A stretch of DNA of 64,000 nt from Aquitalea magnusonii (GCF_002217795.2 NZ_AP018823.1:806001-870000); one strand, 5' to 3'. Shown: positions 1 through 7,185, counted from the first letter of the stretch. Made by a program: numbers and translations. Notes: a model not told the origin generated them from the sequence alone.

Positions 1-1047
1 ATCGTGGCCACACATGGCTGGGACTTCAAGGGCGGCCGCAACTGGCGCACCCGCGTCATCTACCAGACCAACCTGCAGACCAGCTATGCCGCTGGCCGCT
101 ACCAGCAGCTGACCGACCCGGACATGCTCAAGGTCCGGCCGTACTGGCGTTACGTGCATTCCGACTCGGTGATGCGCCCCCGGCCGCAGCACCAGGCGTG
201 GAATGGGCTGATCCTGCGCGCCGACGATCCCTGGTGGAACGTTCACTACCCGCCGAATGGCTGGGGCTGCCAATGCACCGTGCATGCGGTTTCGTTGCAA
301 GAGCTGCGTGACAAGTACGGTAAGGACGGCCCGGATACTGCACCGGTGATTCAGACGCGCCGGGTGGAGCAGGATGATGGCAGCGTGGTCTATGTGCCCG
401 ACGGCATCGACTTCGGCTGGGACTATGCCCCTGGCCAGGCCTATGTCGGCAAGTTGCTCCTGGACAAAGCGGCGACCACCTCGGCCCGGATCGGTGCCGA
501 TGCTATCCAGAGTGCGGTCAACAATATCGACGCCCTGGACAAGATCATCCAGGAGCGCTGGCAGCCGCTGGTACAGCAGATCTACCCGGACCCGGCCAGC
601 TACCGGCCGACAAAGCAACGCTTCCACATCGGTGCACTCTCGCCGCAACTGGTCGACAAGATAGAACAGGCCACGGGCGAGCCGCTGGCCACGGCAGTGG
701 TATCGGTCGATGACAGTGAAGTGAAGCATGCGCTGCGTGATACCGGGGCAAAAGCGGACAAGCGGATTGCCCTGGACGATGCCATGCAGACTGTCGTCGG
801 CATGTGGGAGCCGGAGCGGGTTTATCAGCAGATTGATCATGGCAAAGAGGAGCCTGTTTATCTGGCAGTCTGGCAAGCCGCAGATGGCAGCCGGCATGTT
901 AAAGCAGCGATTAACGTGAACTACCGGACCAAGGACAAGGATGCATCAGGTAAGCGCTATACCTTGCAGACAAACACGTTGCTGACCCTGGGCTATGTGG
1001 ACCTGCGGGATTTGGATAATCCGCAGCTTTACAAGCGGATTCTATAG
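1..1047 (+). CDS. Phage head morphogenesis protein, MuF type, with C-terminal nuclease-like domain (5' partial)
   Basis: The reading frame is open at the left edge, so the true start lies outside the window. The first part matches the Mu gpF (MuF/SPP1 gp7) minor head family: an H-x-x-W-x-G segment followed by a DPWW...PPNGWGCQC segment (about residues 60 to 92 of the visible part). The last ~140 residues form a separate domain beginning near KQRFHIG and containing a KHALRD motif. It resembles the phage Barnase/EndoU/Colicin/RelE-like nuclease domains known at the C-terminus of MuF proteins; this is from memory of the family, not a search. Gene G follows 110 bases later. The protein is probably packaged in the capsid or portal region. 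Confidence 0.8.
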   Translation: MVATHGWDFKGGRNWRTRVIYQTNLQTSYAAGRYQQLTDPDMLKVRPYWRYVHSDSVMRPRPQHQAWNGLILRADDPWWNVHYPPNGWGCQCTVHAVSLQELRDKYGKDGPDTAPVIQTRRVEQDDGSVVYVPDGIDFGWDYAPGQAYVGKLLLDKAATTSARIGADAIQSAVNNIDALDKIIQERWQPLVQQIYPDPASYRPTKQRFHIGALSPQLVDKIEQATGEPLATAVVSVDDSEVKHALRDTGAKADKRIALDDAMQTVVGMWEPERVYQQIDHGKEEPVYLAVWQAADGSRHVKAAINVNYRTKDKDASGKRYTLQTNTLLTLGYVDLRDLDNPQLYKRIL

Positions 1048-1060
1048 AAGGAGGGAAACC

Positions 1061-1165
1061 GTGCCGGCAGGGACGCCACCCCCCTGCGTGTGCACGCCCT
1101 TTCGGGGTTGCAATACGTACAGCGCTATTTCACGTATTCCAGCACGGTATATTCATTATGAGTGA
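1061..1165 (+). CDS. Candidate 34-residue leader peptide coupled to gene G
   Basis: A GTG codon at 1061 is preceded by a very strong ribosome-binding site (GAAGGAGGG) seven bases upstream. It opens a 34-codon frame with a C-x-C-x5-C cluster that ends at a TGA (1163-1165) overlapping the ATG of gene G at 1158. Gene G has no ribosome-binding site of its own, so translation of this peptide could deliver ribosomes to it. No function is known to me. The reading could also be an accidental frame beneath a ribosome-binding site that serves some other purpose. Confidence 0.4.
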   Translation: MPAGTPPPCVCTPFRGCNTYSAISRIPARYIHYE

Positions 1166-1709
1166 CAACAGCTTTGAAATCCAAGTCATCAACGACAGTG
1201 TCGGCCAGGCGCTGGGTCAACTGTTGGCCCAAGCCCACAACCTGCGACCGGCCCTGCTGGACTTTGCCGAGTGGGCCAAAGCAGAGACGGACCAGCGCTT
1301 TGCCGATCAGGCCGACTGGCATGGCCAGCCCTGGGCACCCAATGCCGAGCTGACGCTGGCCAACTACCTGCGCAACCATGGTGGCAGCAAGAACTTCAAA
1401 AAGGACGGCAAGCTGAGTGCGGCAGGCACCAGGCGGCTGGCCGCCAAGCGTATCCTGCAGGTGGACGGCACGCTGCGCCGGGCCGCATTCAGCTATGACG
1501 CCACCAGCGACAGCCTGCGCTTCGGCCCCTGGGGCAATGGCCTGGACGCCTATGCCGCCATCCAGAACTTTGGTGGTCAGGCGGGCCGGGGCCTCAAAGT
1601 CACCATTCCCATGCGCCAGTACTTGCCGGTCGATGTCGACGGCACACTGGCCGCCCCTGCAGAAGCCAAGTTGCTGGACATGCTGGCCACCCATTTCCAG
1701 CAAATCTGA
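1158..1709 (+). CDS. Phage virion morphogenesis protein, Mu gpG type
   Basis: This 183-residue protein matches the Mu gene G / phage virion morphogenesis (tail completion) family: an acidic N-terminus, a W-A-x-x-E-T-x-x-R-F segment around residues 40-50 with Q-P-W-x-P after it, and an I-Q-N-F-G-G-Q-A-G-R-G segment near residue 140 that is typical of the family. In Mu it acts at the head-tail junction. The start at 1158 has no Shine-Dalgarno sequence; coupling to the short upstream frame would supply ribosomes. Position between F and the protease gene fits Mu gene order. Confidence 0.85.
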   Translation: MSDNSFEIQVINDSVGQALGQLLAQAHNLRPALLDFAEWAKAETDQRFADQADWHGQPWAPNAELTLANYLRNHGGSKNFKKDGKLSAAGTRRLAAKRILQVDGTLRRAAFSYDATSDSLRFGPWGNGLDAYAAIQNFGGQAGRGLKVTIPMRQYLPVDVDGTLAAPAEAKLLDMLATHFQQI

Positions 1710-1725
1710 CTTTCCCCATAAACCG

Positions 1726-1763
1726 CCCTTGGCGCATGCGTAGTGCAGGCAGACCGCCAAGGG
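1726..1763 (+). terminator. Hairpin after gene G, possible weak terminator
   Basis: CCCTTGGCG at 1726-1734 pairs perfectly with CGCCAAGGG at 1755-1763 around a 20-base loop, 16 bases after the gene G stop. No T run follows, so this may be a processing or pause site rather than an intrinsic terminator. Confidence 0.35.
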
Positions 1764-1865
1764 TTGGTAGCAATGGGGTAAAACGCCGTCTACCCCCGTT
1801 AACGCGTGTTAATTCCTAACTCAGACAGTCAGCCGCCTGCTGCATCCGGCCAGTCTGTGCATTTA

Positions 1866-1920
1866 CCGAACCCCTTCCCCCGTTTTTGCCCTCACCAGGC
1901 TGCGCACAATGCAGCTTATG
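1866..1920 (+). promoter_or_regulatory. Conserved upstream element, copy A (before protease gene)
   Basis: Three blocks, CCGAACCC (1866), TTTTTGCCC (1883) and GCACAATGC (1904), recur in the same order and with the same 38-base overall spacing at 6070-6116. A short stem, AGGCTGC with GCAGCTT (one G-U pair), surrounds the last block and the start codon. In Mu, late promoters precede gene I, so a late-promoter role is plausible, but no activator was identified. Confidence 0.5.
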
Positions 1921-2976
1921 AAGCTCATTCCCGAAGACGTTATCCGTGCACTCAACAGCCTGCAGCCTGATGGCCTGCAGCGGGCGAGCTGCGCCATTGC
2001 GCTCTCCATCGCCCTGGCGCTGGGGCCAAATGGTGAGCCGCCAGAGTGGTGCCCGGTCCTTCCGGCCGGCACGTTCATGGGCCGGGATGGCCGTGGACCG
2101 TGGCATACCGACACCGCGGCCGTGCTGGCCGACTTTGCAGCAAACCAGGCGAAGGGCATTGATCCGGTGGTCGACTACGACCACCTCAGCATGGTGTGCC
2201 TGCAGACCGGCCAGAAAGCAGAGGCTGCGGGCTGGATCAAGCAGCTGGAAATCCGGGATGGGGAGACCTGGGCGCGCATTGAATGGAATGCCGACGCCGT
2301 TCAGGTGATCACGGCCAAGAAATGGCGCTACCTGTCACCCGTCTTCGATTTTGATGCCAGCGGCCGCGTGGTCCGCCTGGTCGCCGTGGGGCTGACCAAC
2401 CAACCCAACCTGTTTTTACGTGCCCTCAACTCACAGGAGAACCGCATGGACCCGATTGACCAGCTGCTGCAGGAGCTTGGTATCAGCATCAGCGATGCCA
2501 TGGATGCAGCCGGCAAACTGTCTGCCGCATTGAATGCCATCAAGACGCTGAAGGACATCAGCAATTCGACCCAGACCGCAATGAACAGTCTGCGCCAGGT
2601 TACCGGTGCCGCTGCCGATGCCGACCTGAAGGCAGTAACCAACAGCATCATGAACGGCTTTGTACCCAAGGCCGAATACGAGCGCGTGGCCAATAGCTTG
2701 CAGCAACTGCAAGCCGGCACTGCTGCCGCCGAAGTCGACAAGGCGCTGGATGACGCCATTGCAGCCGGCAAGATCGCACCGGCCAGTCGTGGCTTCTACC
2801 AGGCCATGTGCAGTACCGACATGAAGGCCTTCAAGGACTTCGTGAAATCCGCCCCGGTTGTGGTGCAGGCCGGTACCGAAACCACCACGCGCGCCGCCAA
2901 TAGCAAGCATGACAACCAGCAGGCTGGCGACAACCCGCTGATTGCCAACGCCAAGGCCCGCGCCGGCACCAAGTAA
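1909..2976 (+). CDS. Phage protease (Mu gpI type) with nested scaffold
   Basis: This 355-residue protein is a Mu I-like prohead protease fused to its scaffold. The N-terminal ~165 residues hold the protease part, with the family segments W-C-P-V-L-P-A-G-T-F near residue 43 and D-P-V-V-D-Y-D-H near 86-93, and an L-S-P-V-F-D segment near 144. The C-terminal part is alanine-rich and coiled, as expected for a scaffold, and begins at an internal start (2446). In Mu the scaffold Z is made from an in-frame internal start of I, and the same layout is present here. The start could be ATG 1909 or ATG 1918; neither has a clear ribosome-binding site. Confidence 0.88.
   Translation: MQLMKLIPEDVIRALNSLQPDGLQRASCAIALSIALALGPNGEPPEWCPVLPAGTFMGRDGRGPWHTDTAAVLADFAANQAKGIDPVVDYDHLSMVCLQTGQKAEAAGWIKQLEIRDGETWARIEWNADAVQVITAKKWRYLSPVFDFDASGRVVRLVAVGLTNQPNLFLRALNSQENRMDPIDQLLQELGISISDAMDAAGKLSAALNAIKTLKDISNSTQTAMNSLRQVTGAAADADLKAVTNSIMNGFVPKAEYERVANSLQQLQAGTAAAEVDKALDDAIAAGKIAPASRGFYQAMCSTDMKAFKDFVKSAPVVVQAGTETTTRAANSKHDNQQAGDNPLIANAKARAGTK
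2446..2976 (+). CDS. Nested scaffold protein (Mu gpZ type), in-frame internal start
   Basis: An ATG at 2446, in frame with the protease gene, has a good ribosome-binding site (AGGAG, six bases upstream). It would give a 176-residue protein covering only the C-terminal alanine/glutamine-rich, coiled-coil-like region. In Mu, capsid assembly scaffold Z is made in this way from the 3' half of gene I. The protease would later remove the scaffold before DNA packaging. Expression is inferred from the internal ribosome-binding site and the family precedent. Confidence 0.7.
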   Translation: MDPIDQLLQELGISISDAMDAAGKLSAALNAIKTLKDISNSTQTAMNSLRQVTGAAADADLKAVTNSIMNGFVPKAEYERVANSLQQLQAGTAAAEVDKALDDAIAAGKIAPASRGFYQAMCSTDMKAFKDFVKSAPVVVQAGTETTTRAANSKHDNQQAGDNPLIANAKARAGTK

Positions 2977-3009
2977 CCCGATACGGCCCTTGGCCAGAAA
3001 AGGACAGTC

Positions 3010-3405
3010 ATGGAATCCCTGACGATCAATCAGACCCTGCCGCCCCAGATCCCTCTGTCGGGCGAGCCGGATGAATGCTGCGAAACCCTGTTTGTCGGCC
3101 CGGCCGCATTGCCTGCCGGCACCATTCTGGGTGTGGCCACGCTGGACGATGAGCTGGCCGTGCCCTGGCATGTTGGTGACGACCCGCTGGCTTTCGTGCT
3201 GGGCGTGACCCGCCACGCGCTGCCGGCAGCCGATGCCGGTGTCACCTCCCGCGAGGTGGGCACGGTAGCCGGTGATTGCCTGGTGGCGCTGGATACGCTG
3301 CCGGAGCTGCAAGCGGCACAAGCATCTGCCCCGGCCAAATACCGTCACGTTTACCGCCAGCTGTCGGCCCGTGGCATCCGTATCACCGAGCGTGCCGGCG
3401 ACTAA
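3010..3405 (+). CDS. Probable head decoration/stabilisation protein
   Basis: This 131-residue protein lies between the protease/scaffold gene and the major capsid gene, where small head decoration proteins usually sit. It has a good ribosome-binding site (AAAGGA) before ATG 3010. The sequence is rich in small residues with a C-terminal R-G-I-R-I-T segment, and it looks like a compact beta protein similar in size to lambda gpD-class decoration proteins. I do not recognise a precise family; the role is inferred from position and size. Confidence 0.6.
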   Translation: MESLTINQTLPPQIPLSGEPDECCETLFVGPAALPAGTILGVATLDDELAVPWHVGDDPLAFVLGVTRHALPAADAGVTSREVGTVAGDCLVALDTLPELQAAQASAPAKYRHVYRQLSARGIRITERAGD

Positions 3406-3448
3406 GCGTCACCCGCTGTCACGACCTCAAGCAAAGGAAAACTGAGCC

Positions 3449-4477
3449 ATGCCTCAATCTATCGCTGACATTCTGAAAGACCCCGCCTTCGGTATCGCCA
3501 GCCTGACCGAGTCGATCAAGCTGCTGCCGAATACCTATTCCAAGGTAGGCCAGTCCGGCATTTTTGTTCGCCAGGGTGTGAATGCCCGTACCATCGCGCT
3601 GGAGTATGCCGGTGGCCAACTCCACCTCCTGTCCAATCAGGACGTGGGTAGTCCGGGCCAACGCACCAAGCGTGACAAGAAGAACGTGCGGTTCTTCGGG
3701 GTGCCGCACATCCCGCACGACGACACCATTCTGGCAGCCGAGCTGATTGGCTCCCGCGTCTTTGGTGGCAACGACACCTTGACGGTGGCCGACGTCGCCA
3801 ACGTGGTGAACAACCATCTGCAGACCATGAAGGTTCGCCACGACCTGACCCAGGAATGGATGATGCTGGGTGCGCTGAAAGGCATCATTCTGGATGGTGA
3901 CGGCGACGTGATGTACGACCTGTACAAGGAATTCGGCATCCAGAAGACGGTCATCGAATTCAAGCTGTCTGACCCGAAGTTCAATGTGAAAAAAGCCTGC
4001 ATGGATGTATGCCGCCACGTTGAAAAGAACCTGCTTGGCGATGTTTCCACTGGTGTTGGAGCATTTGTCGATGCCGACTTTATGGATGCTTTCACCACCC
4101 ACCCGAACGTGGAAAAGGCATTCCAGGGCTGGATGGCCGCCCAGGAGAACATTGGTGGCGACGTGCGCGCCGGCTTCAAGTTCGGTGGTGTGACTTTTGT
4201 GGAATACACCGGTGAAGTGCCAAAGGCTGATGGCAAGAGTACCGTATCGCTGATCAGTGCAGGCACCGGCCACGCTTATCCGCAGGGTACCCGTCAGACC
4301 TTCCTGATGTATGACGCGCCGGGTGACTTCATGGAAGCCGTCGGCACCCTGGGCCAGCCGTACTACGCCAAGATCAAGAACACCGATTTTGACCGTGGTG
4401 TGGATGTCCATACCCAGTCCAATCCGCTGCCGCTGTGCGCCCGTCCGGGTGCCCTGGTGGAATTGAAACTGATCTGA
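3449..4477 (+). CDS. Major capsid protein, E family
   Basis: This 342-residue protein matches the phage major capsid protein E family (lambda gpE-like fold). Visible family features are an N-terminal segment with L-T-E-S-I-K-L-L-P, an R-G/R-Q-G-V motif near residue 34, R-T-K-R-D-K-K near 71, and the C-terminal Y-D-A-P-G-D-F-M-E-A-V-G-T-L-G-Q-P-Y-Y-A-K region, with a final S-N-P-L-P-L-C-x-R-P-x-x-L-V typical of this family. AAAGGAAAA precedes ATG 3449. A strong hairpin follows the stop, as expected for a highly expressed structural gene. Confidence 0.93.
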   Translation: MPQSIADILKDPAFGIASLTESIKLLPNTYSKVGQSGIFVRQGVNARTIALEYAGGQLHLLSNQDVGSPGQRTKRDKKNVRFFGVPHIPHDDTILAAELIGSRVFGGNDTLTVADVANVVNNHLQTMKVRHDLTQEWMMLGALKGIILDGDGDVMYDLYKEFGIQKTVIEFKLSDPKFNVKKACMDVCRHVEKNLLGDVSTGVGAFVDADFMDAFTTHPNVEKAFQGWMAAQENIGGDVRAGFKFGGVTFVEYTGEVPKADGKSTVSLISAGTGHAYPQGTRQTFLMYDAPGDFMEAVGTLGQPYYAKIKNTDFDRGVDVHTQSNPLPLCARPGALVELKLI

Positions 4478-4507
4478 TGACGCCGTAAGGCGATAGAGAG
4501 ACAGCGA

Positions 4508-4536
4508 CCGGGTGGGTGCTACCAACACCCACCCGG
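4508..4536 (+). terminator. Hairpin after the capsid gene
   Basis: CCGGGTGGGTG (4508-4518) pairs perfectly over 11 bases with 4526-4536 around a 7-base loop, 30 bases after the capsid stop. There is no T run, so it may partly terminate transcription or protect the capsid message from 3' decay. Confidence 0.5.
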
Positions 4537-4581
4537 ACAGCTGACCGCAGACCAAACCTGCAGGCCAACCCGAGGCTGCCA

Positions 4582-4597
4582 CTTTCGTGCACGAAAG
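4582..4597. promoter_or_regulatory. Perfect 16-base palindrome upstream of the com-like gene
   Basis: CTTTCGTGCACGAAAG is a perfect palindrome 40 bases before the com-like start. Its symmetry suggests an operator for a dimeric regulator of the com-dam pair. Mu mom is controlled by methylation-sensitive binding upstream, but this site contains no GATC, so the comparison is only positional. Confidence 0.45.
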
Positions 4598-4636
4598 CCT
4601 GGCAATTCTAACGGGTTTTAACGACCTTGCAGAGAC

Positions 4637-4834
4637 ATGAACACCGATATTCGCTGTGGCAATTGCGGCCGGAAAATGGCCGAAGGCCAGTACATTACCC
4701 TCAGTATCAAGTGTCCGCGCTGCCGGACACTCAATCATTTCAAGGCCACGAGCCACCCACCAGCGCACCAGGGCGTGCCAGACAGGACATCGCCTGATGC
4801 AAACCCTTCCGATCATTCCCTGGATAGGCGGTAA
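4637..4834 (+). CDS. com: Com-like zinc-finger regulator
   Basis: This 65-residue protein has a C-x2-C ... C-x2-C zinc ribbon in its first half (CGNC and CPRC), with the family segment after the second pair (R-T-L-N-x-F). This is the pattern of Mu Com, which binds mRNA to open translation of the overlapping mom gene. Here the 3' end overlaps the start of a DNA adenine methylase (ATG 4797) by 38 bases, the same overlapping layout as com-mom. It probably activates translation of the methylase. The C-terminal tail is unlike the finger and is probably disordered. Confidence 0.75.
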   Translation: MNTDIRCGNCGRKMAEGQYITLSIKCPRCRTLNHFKATSHPPAHQGVPDRTSPDANPSDHSLDRR

Positions 4835-5561
4835 ACGCCGCCTGGCCAAACACATCCTGCCGCTGTTCCCGGAGCATACCTGCTACGTGGAACCGTTCTG
4901 CGGGGCAGCGGCCCTGTACTTCATGAAGAAGCCCGCCAAAGTCGAGGTGTTGAACGACATCTCGGGCGAACTGGTGAACCTCTACCGGGTGGTGCAACAC
5001 CACCTGGAGGAGTTTGTACGCCAGTTCAAGTGGGCACTGATTTCGCGGGAAATGTACAAGTGGCTGCAGATCACCCCGGAGGTCATCCTCACGGATATCC
5101 AGCGTGCAGCCCGCTTTTACTATCTGCAGAAGATGGCCTTTGGCGGCAAGGTCAGTGGTCAGACCTTCGGCACTAGTACGACTAACCAACCGACAATGAA
5201 CCTGCTGCGCATCGAGGAGGAGCTGTCGGCCGCTCACTTGCGCCTGGCCCGGACCTACATTGAGCACCTAGACTGGAAAACCTGCATCCAGAAGTACGAC
5301 CGGCCCCACACCCTGTTCTATGCTGATCCGCCGTACTGGCAGACGGAGGGCTATGGTGTGCCGTTTCCGTTTGAGGAGTACCAGGCACTGGCTGAGGTGA
5401 TGCGCGGCTGCAAAGGCAAGGTGATCTTGAGCATCAACGACCACCCGGATATTCGTGACGTGTTCGAGGGCTTCAGGATGGAGCAGGTCGCCATCCAGTA
5501 CAGCGTGAATCAGAACAAGGGAAAGGCCAGTGCAGAGCTGATCATTAGTAACTGGCAATGA
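4797..5561 (+). CDS. Phage DNA adenine methyltransferase (D12/Dam class)
   Basis: This 254-residue protein matches the D12-class N6-adenine methyltransferases. The N-terminal P-W-I-G-G-K-R-R-L segment and E-P-F-C-G-A-A-A-L form the S-adenosylmethionine-binding region, and the catalytic motif D-P-P-Y lies near residue 177. ATG 4797 was chosen because it begins the conserved domain and overlaps the com-like gene. An upstream in-frame start would add a basic stretch with no family match. In a Mu-like phage the enzyme probably protects phage DNA from host restriction, taking the place of Mom. The target sequence cannot be told from the protein. Confidence 0.85.
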   Translation: MQTLPIIPWIGGKRRLAKHILPLFPEHTCYVEPFCGAAALYFMKKPAKVEVLNDISGELVNLYRVVQHHLEEFVRQFKWALISREMYKWLQITPEVILTDIQRAARFYYLQKMAFGGKVSGQTFGTSTTNQPTMNLLRIEEELSAAHLRLARTYIEHLDWKTCIQKYDRPHTLFYADPPYWQTEGYGVPFPFEEYQALAEVMRGCKGKVILSINDHPDIRDVFEGFRMEQVAIQYSVNQNKGKASAELIISNWQ

Positions 5562-5660
5562 TGCTAACTTCTTAGTGATATCTACTACCCACAAGGTCTT
5601 AAACCGTAATGATGCAAGAAGCGGTATATTTCACTTCATGGAAAACTATGGAGTGATAAC

Positions 5661-6032
5661 ATGTGGGAATGGATACGACAAAACCTAAACGAGATCAGCG
5701 CTGTGTTTACCGTACTGGCTTTTGTACTGTCTGTCATGGTTCTAGCATTTTCTGCATTTCGCTATGTGACAATACGTAGGGATGAGTTAAATAGCCAACG
5801 TTACGAAAAGTACCACTCACTACTGCAGAAAATAAGCCGAGGGCAAGATGGCGATGGTATTTTAAAGCTGGTTAGTCAGCGTGCATTCATCTACGAGCTG
5901 CGACATTTTCCGGAGTACAGCGATTTAACCAAGCGTCTTCTTGAGTCATTACTAAGCGAATGGAAAGACGACTCTGACAAAAACACAAAGCTAGCTTTTG
6001 AAATTCAGGACACAATTAAATCCCTAAAATGA
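5661..6032 (+). CDS. Small membrane-anchored protein of unknown function (phage cargo)
   Basis: This 123-residue protein has one hydrophobic N-terminal segment (about residues 12-32) followed by a charged, mostly helical cytoplasmic part. GGAG precedes ATG 5661. Base composition is clearly more AT-rich than in the flanking phage structural genes, and the gene is flanked by non-coding spacers, whereas nearby genes overlap. This pattern is typical of a moron acquired separately and expressed on its own. I recognise no family. A role in superinfection exclusion or host modification is possible but not shown. Confidence 0.6.
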   Translation: MWEWIRQNLNEISAVFTVLAFVLSVMVLAFSAFRYVTIRRDELNSQRYEKYHSLLQKISRGQDGDGILKLVSQRAFIYELRHFPEYSDLTKRLLESLLSEWKDDSDKNTKLAFEIQDTIKSLK

Positions 6033-6069
6033 TCCATCACAAAGTTATGGTTTAGCAGTCCAGTCGCTG

Positions 6070-6123
6070 CCGAACCCTTTCCTGCCTTTTTTGCCCCCCC
6101 CATGCCCGCACAATGCGGGCATG
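6070..6123 (+). promoter_or_regulatory. Conserved upstream element, copy B (before gp36-like gene)
   Basis: This second copy of the three-block element has CCGAACCC (6070), TTTTTGCCC (6088) and GCACAATGC (6108). CATGCCCGC (6101-6109) pairs perfectly with GCGGGCATG (6115-6123) around ACAAT, so the start codon at 6121 is buried in the stem. There is no Shine-Dalgarno sequence. It may be a late promoter, a translation-control hairpin, or both. Confidence 0.5.
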
Positions 6124-6552
6124 ACTACTTCTACCCCCTACATCACCCAGCAAGGCCTGGAAGACCGTTTCGGTCGGGAGTTCCTGCTGCGTATCACCGA
6201 CCCGACCAATACCGGGGAGGTCGACCAGGGCAAGGTCAATCGTGCCATCAGTGATGCCACCGAGCTGGTCAATTCCTACCTGGGCAAGCGCTACACCCTG
6301 CCAGTGCCGTTTGTACCTGGTGCGCTGGAGCGTGTAGCAGCTGACCTGGTGCGCTACTTCATGTATTCCAGCCAGCCAGGTGAAGAAGTGACCAAGCGTT
6401 ACGACGATGGTGTGAAATGGCTCAAGGACGTGGCCAATGGCGTGGTGTCGCTGGGCCTGCCGGTACCGGAAACCCCGGCCAGCTCCACCGGCAAGGTGGT
6501 CATGTCCGGCCCGCGCCGCAAATTTACCCGCCGCAGCATGAGGGACTACTGA
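6121..6552 (+). CDS. Mu gp36-like protein (DUF1320)
   Basis: This 143-residue protein matches the DUF1320 family of Mu-like phages: an N-terminal Y-I-T-x-x-x-L-x-x-R-F-G segment, an A-I-S-D-A-x-E-L-V-N-S-Y-L-G-x-R-Y-x-L-P-V core, and a W-L-x-D-V-A-x-G-x-V-S-L-G segment. Such proteins are thought to work at the head-tail connector. ATG 6121 begins the family domain; a TTG 30 bases upstream would add a proline-rich run. Its stop shares one base with the next ATG, so the two are translationally coupled. Confidence 0.85.
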   Translation: MTTSTPYITQQGLEDRFGREFLLRITDPTNTGEVDQGKVNRAISDATELVNSYLGKRYTLPVPFVPGALERVAADLVRYFMYSSQPGEEVTKRYDDGVKWLKDVANGVVSLGLPVPETPASSTGKVVMSGPRRKFTRRSMRDY

Positions 6553-6980
6553 TGCGTCCCGACCGACCCGACCACCTCGCCCTGGGCAAGCACATCGTCA
6601 CCCAGCTCAAAGCCCAGATCAGTGATGTCCGCCAGATCGTGCAACGCGGCGAGTTGACCGATGTGACCAGCGGTGAGCAAGTCTCGCCGTCGTTGTATGT
6701 GATCTACGTGCGTGATGTCCTGCCGGGTGATGGTCAGTCGCAGGAGGCCCAGAACCACATCCTGCAGCAATGGATGGTGGTGGCCGCTCTCCAGGGTAGT
6801 GCCGACCAGATGCTGGCCAAGGCCGGGGAGCTGCTGGCCAAGGTGCGTGCCGCTCTGTTGGGCTGGACCCCGGATGTCGGGCTGTATGACCCGCTGCAGG
6901 CCTCCACACCACCGGCAGCCCTCTACATAAGCGACTGGGGCTATTTTCCGCTGCTGTTTACCGCTGATTTCTATGCCTGA
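6552..6980 (+). CDS. Mu gp37-like protein
   Basis: This 142-residue protein starts at ATG 6552 in a TGATG overlap with the upstream stop. Its position directly after the DUF1320 gene, its length, and the I-x-x-Q-W-x-V-x-x-A and C-terminal F-x-x-x-Y segments fit the gp37 family of Mu-like phages, which contributes to head-tail joining or tail completion. The region with Y-V-R-D-V-L-P-G-D is a probable exposed loop. The function is inferred from gene order. Confidence 0.75.
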   Translation: MRPDRPDHLALGKHIVTQLKAQISDVRQIVQRGELTDVTSGEQVSPSLYVIYVRDVLPGDGQSQEAQNHILQQWMVVAALQGSADQMLAKAGELLAKVRAALLGWTPDVGLYDPLQASTPPAALYISDWGYFPLLFTADFYA

Positions 6981-6996
6981 CCGAGAAAGGAAACCC

Positions 6997-7185
6997 ATGG
7001 CTGGCTCAACCCAGAAGGAGCGTGTCGAGCTGCTCCAGGAACACAAGAATGCCGGCACGACATACCCAGCCGGCGAAGAGCTGGACGTATCACCCAGCAC
7101 GGCCGACTGGCTGTACCGCAACAACATTGCCAAGCCGGCAACGGCCAAGCAGTCCACCCCCACTTTCACGGAGCCTGAAGCATGA
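6997..7185 (+). CDS. Mu gp38-like small phage protein
   Basis: This 62-residue protein has GAAAGGA before ATG 6997. It contains the segment A-G-x-x-Y-P-A-G-E-E-L-D-V and a W-L motif, as in the small proteins found between gp37 and the tail genes of Mu-like phages. A start 24 bases earlier is possible but lacks the ribosome-binding site. Its 3' end overlaps the tail tube gene by four bases. The role is unknown; the family is usually annotated as structural. Confidence 0.65.
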   Translation: MAGSTQKERVELLQEHKNAGTTYPAGEELDVSPSTADWLYRNNIAKPATAKQSTPTFTEPEA

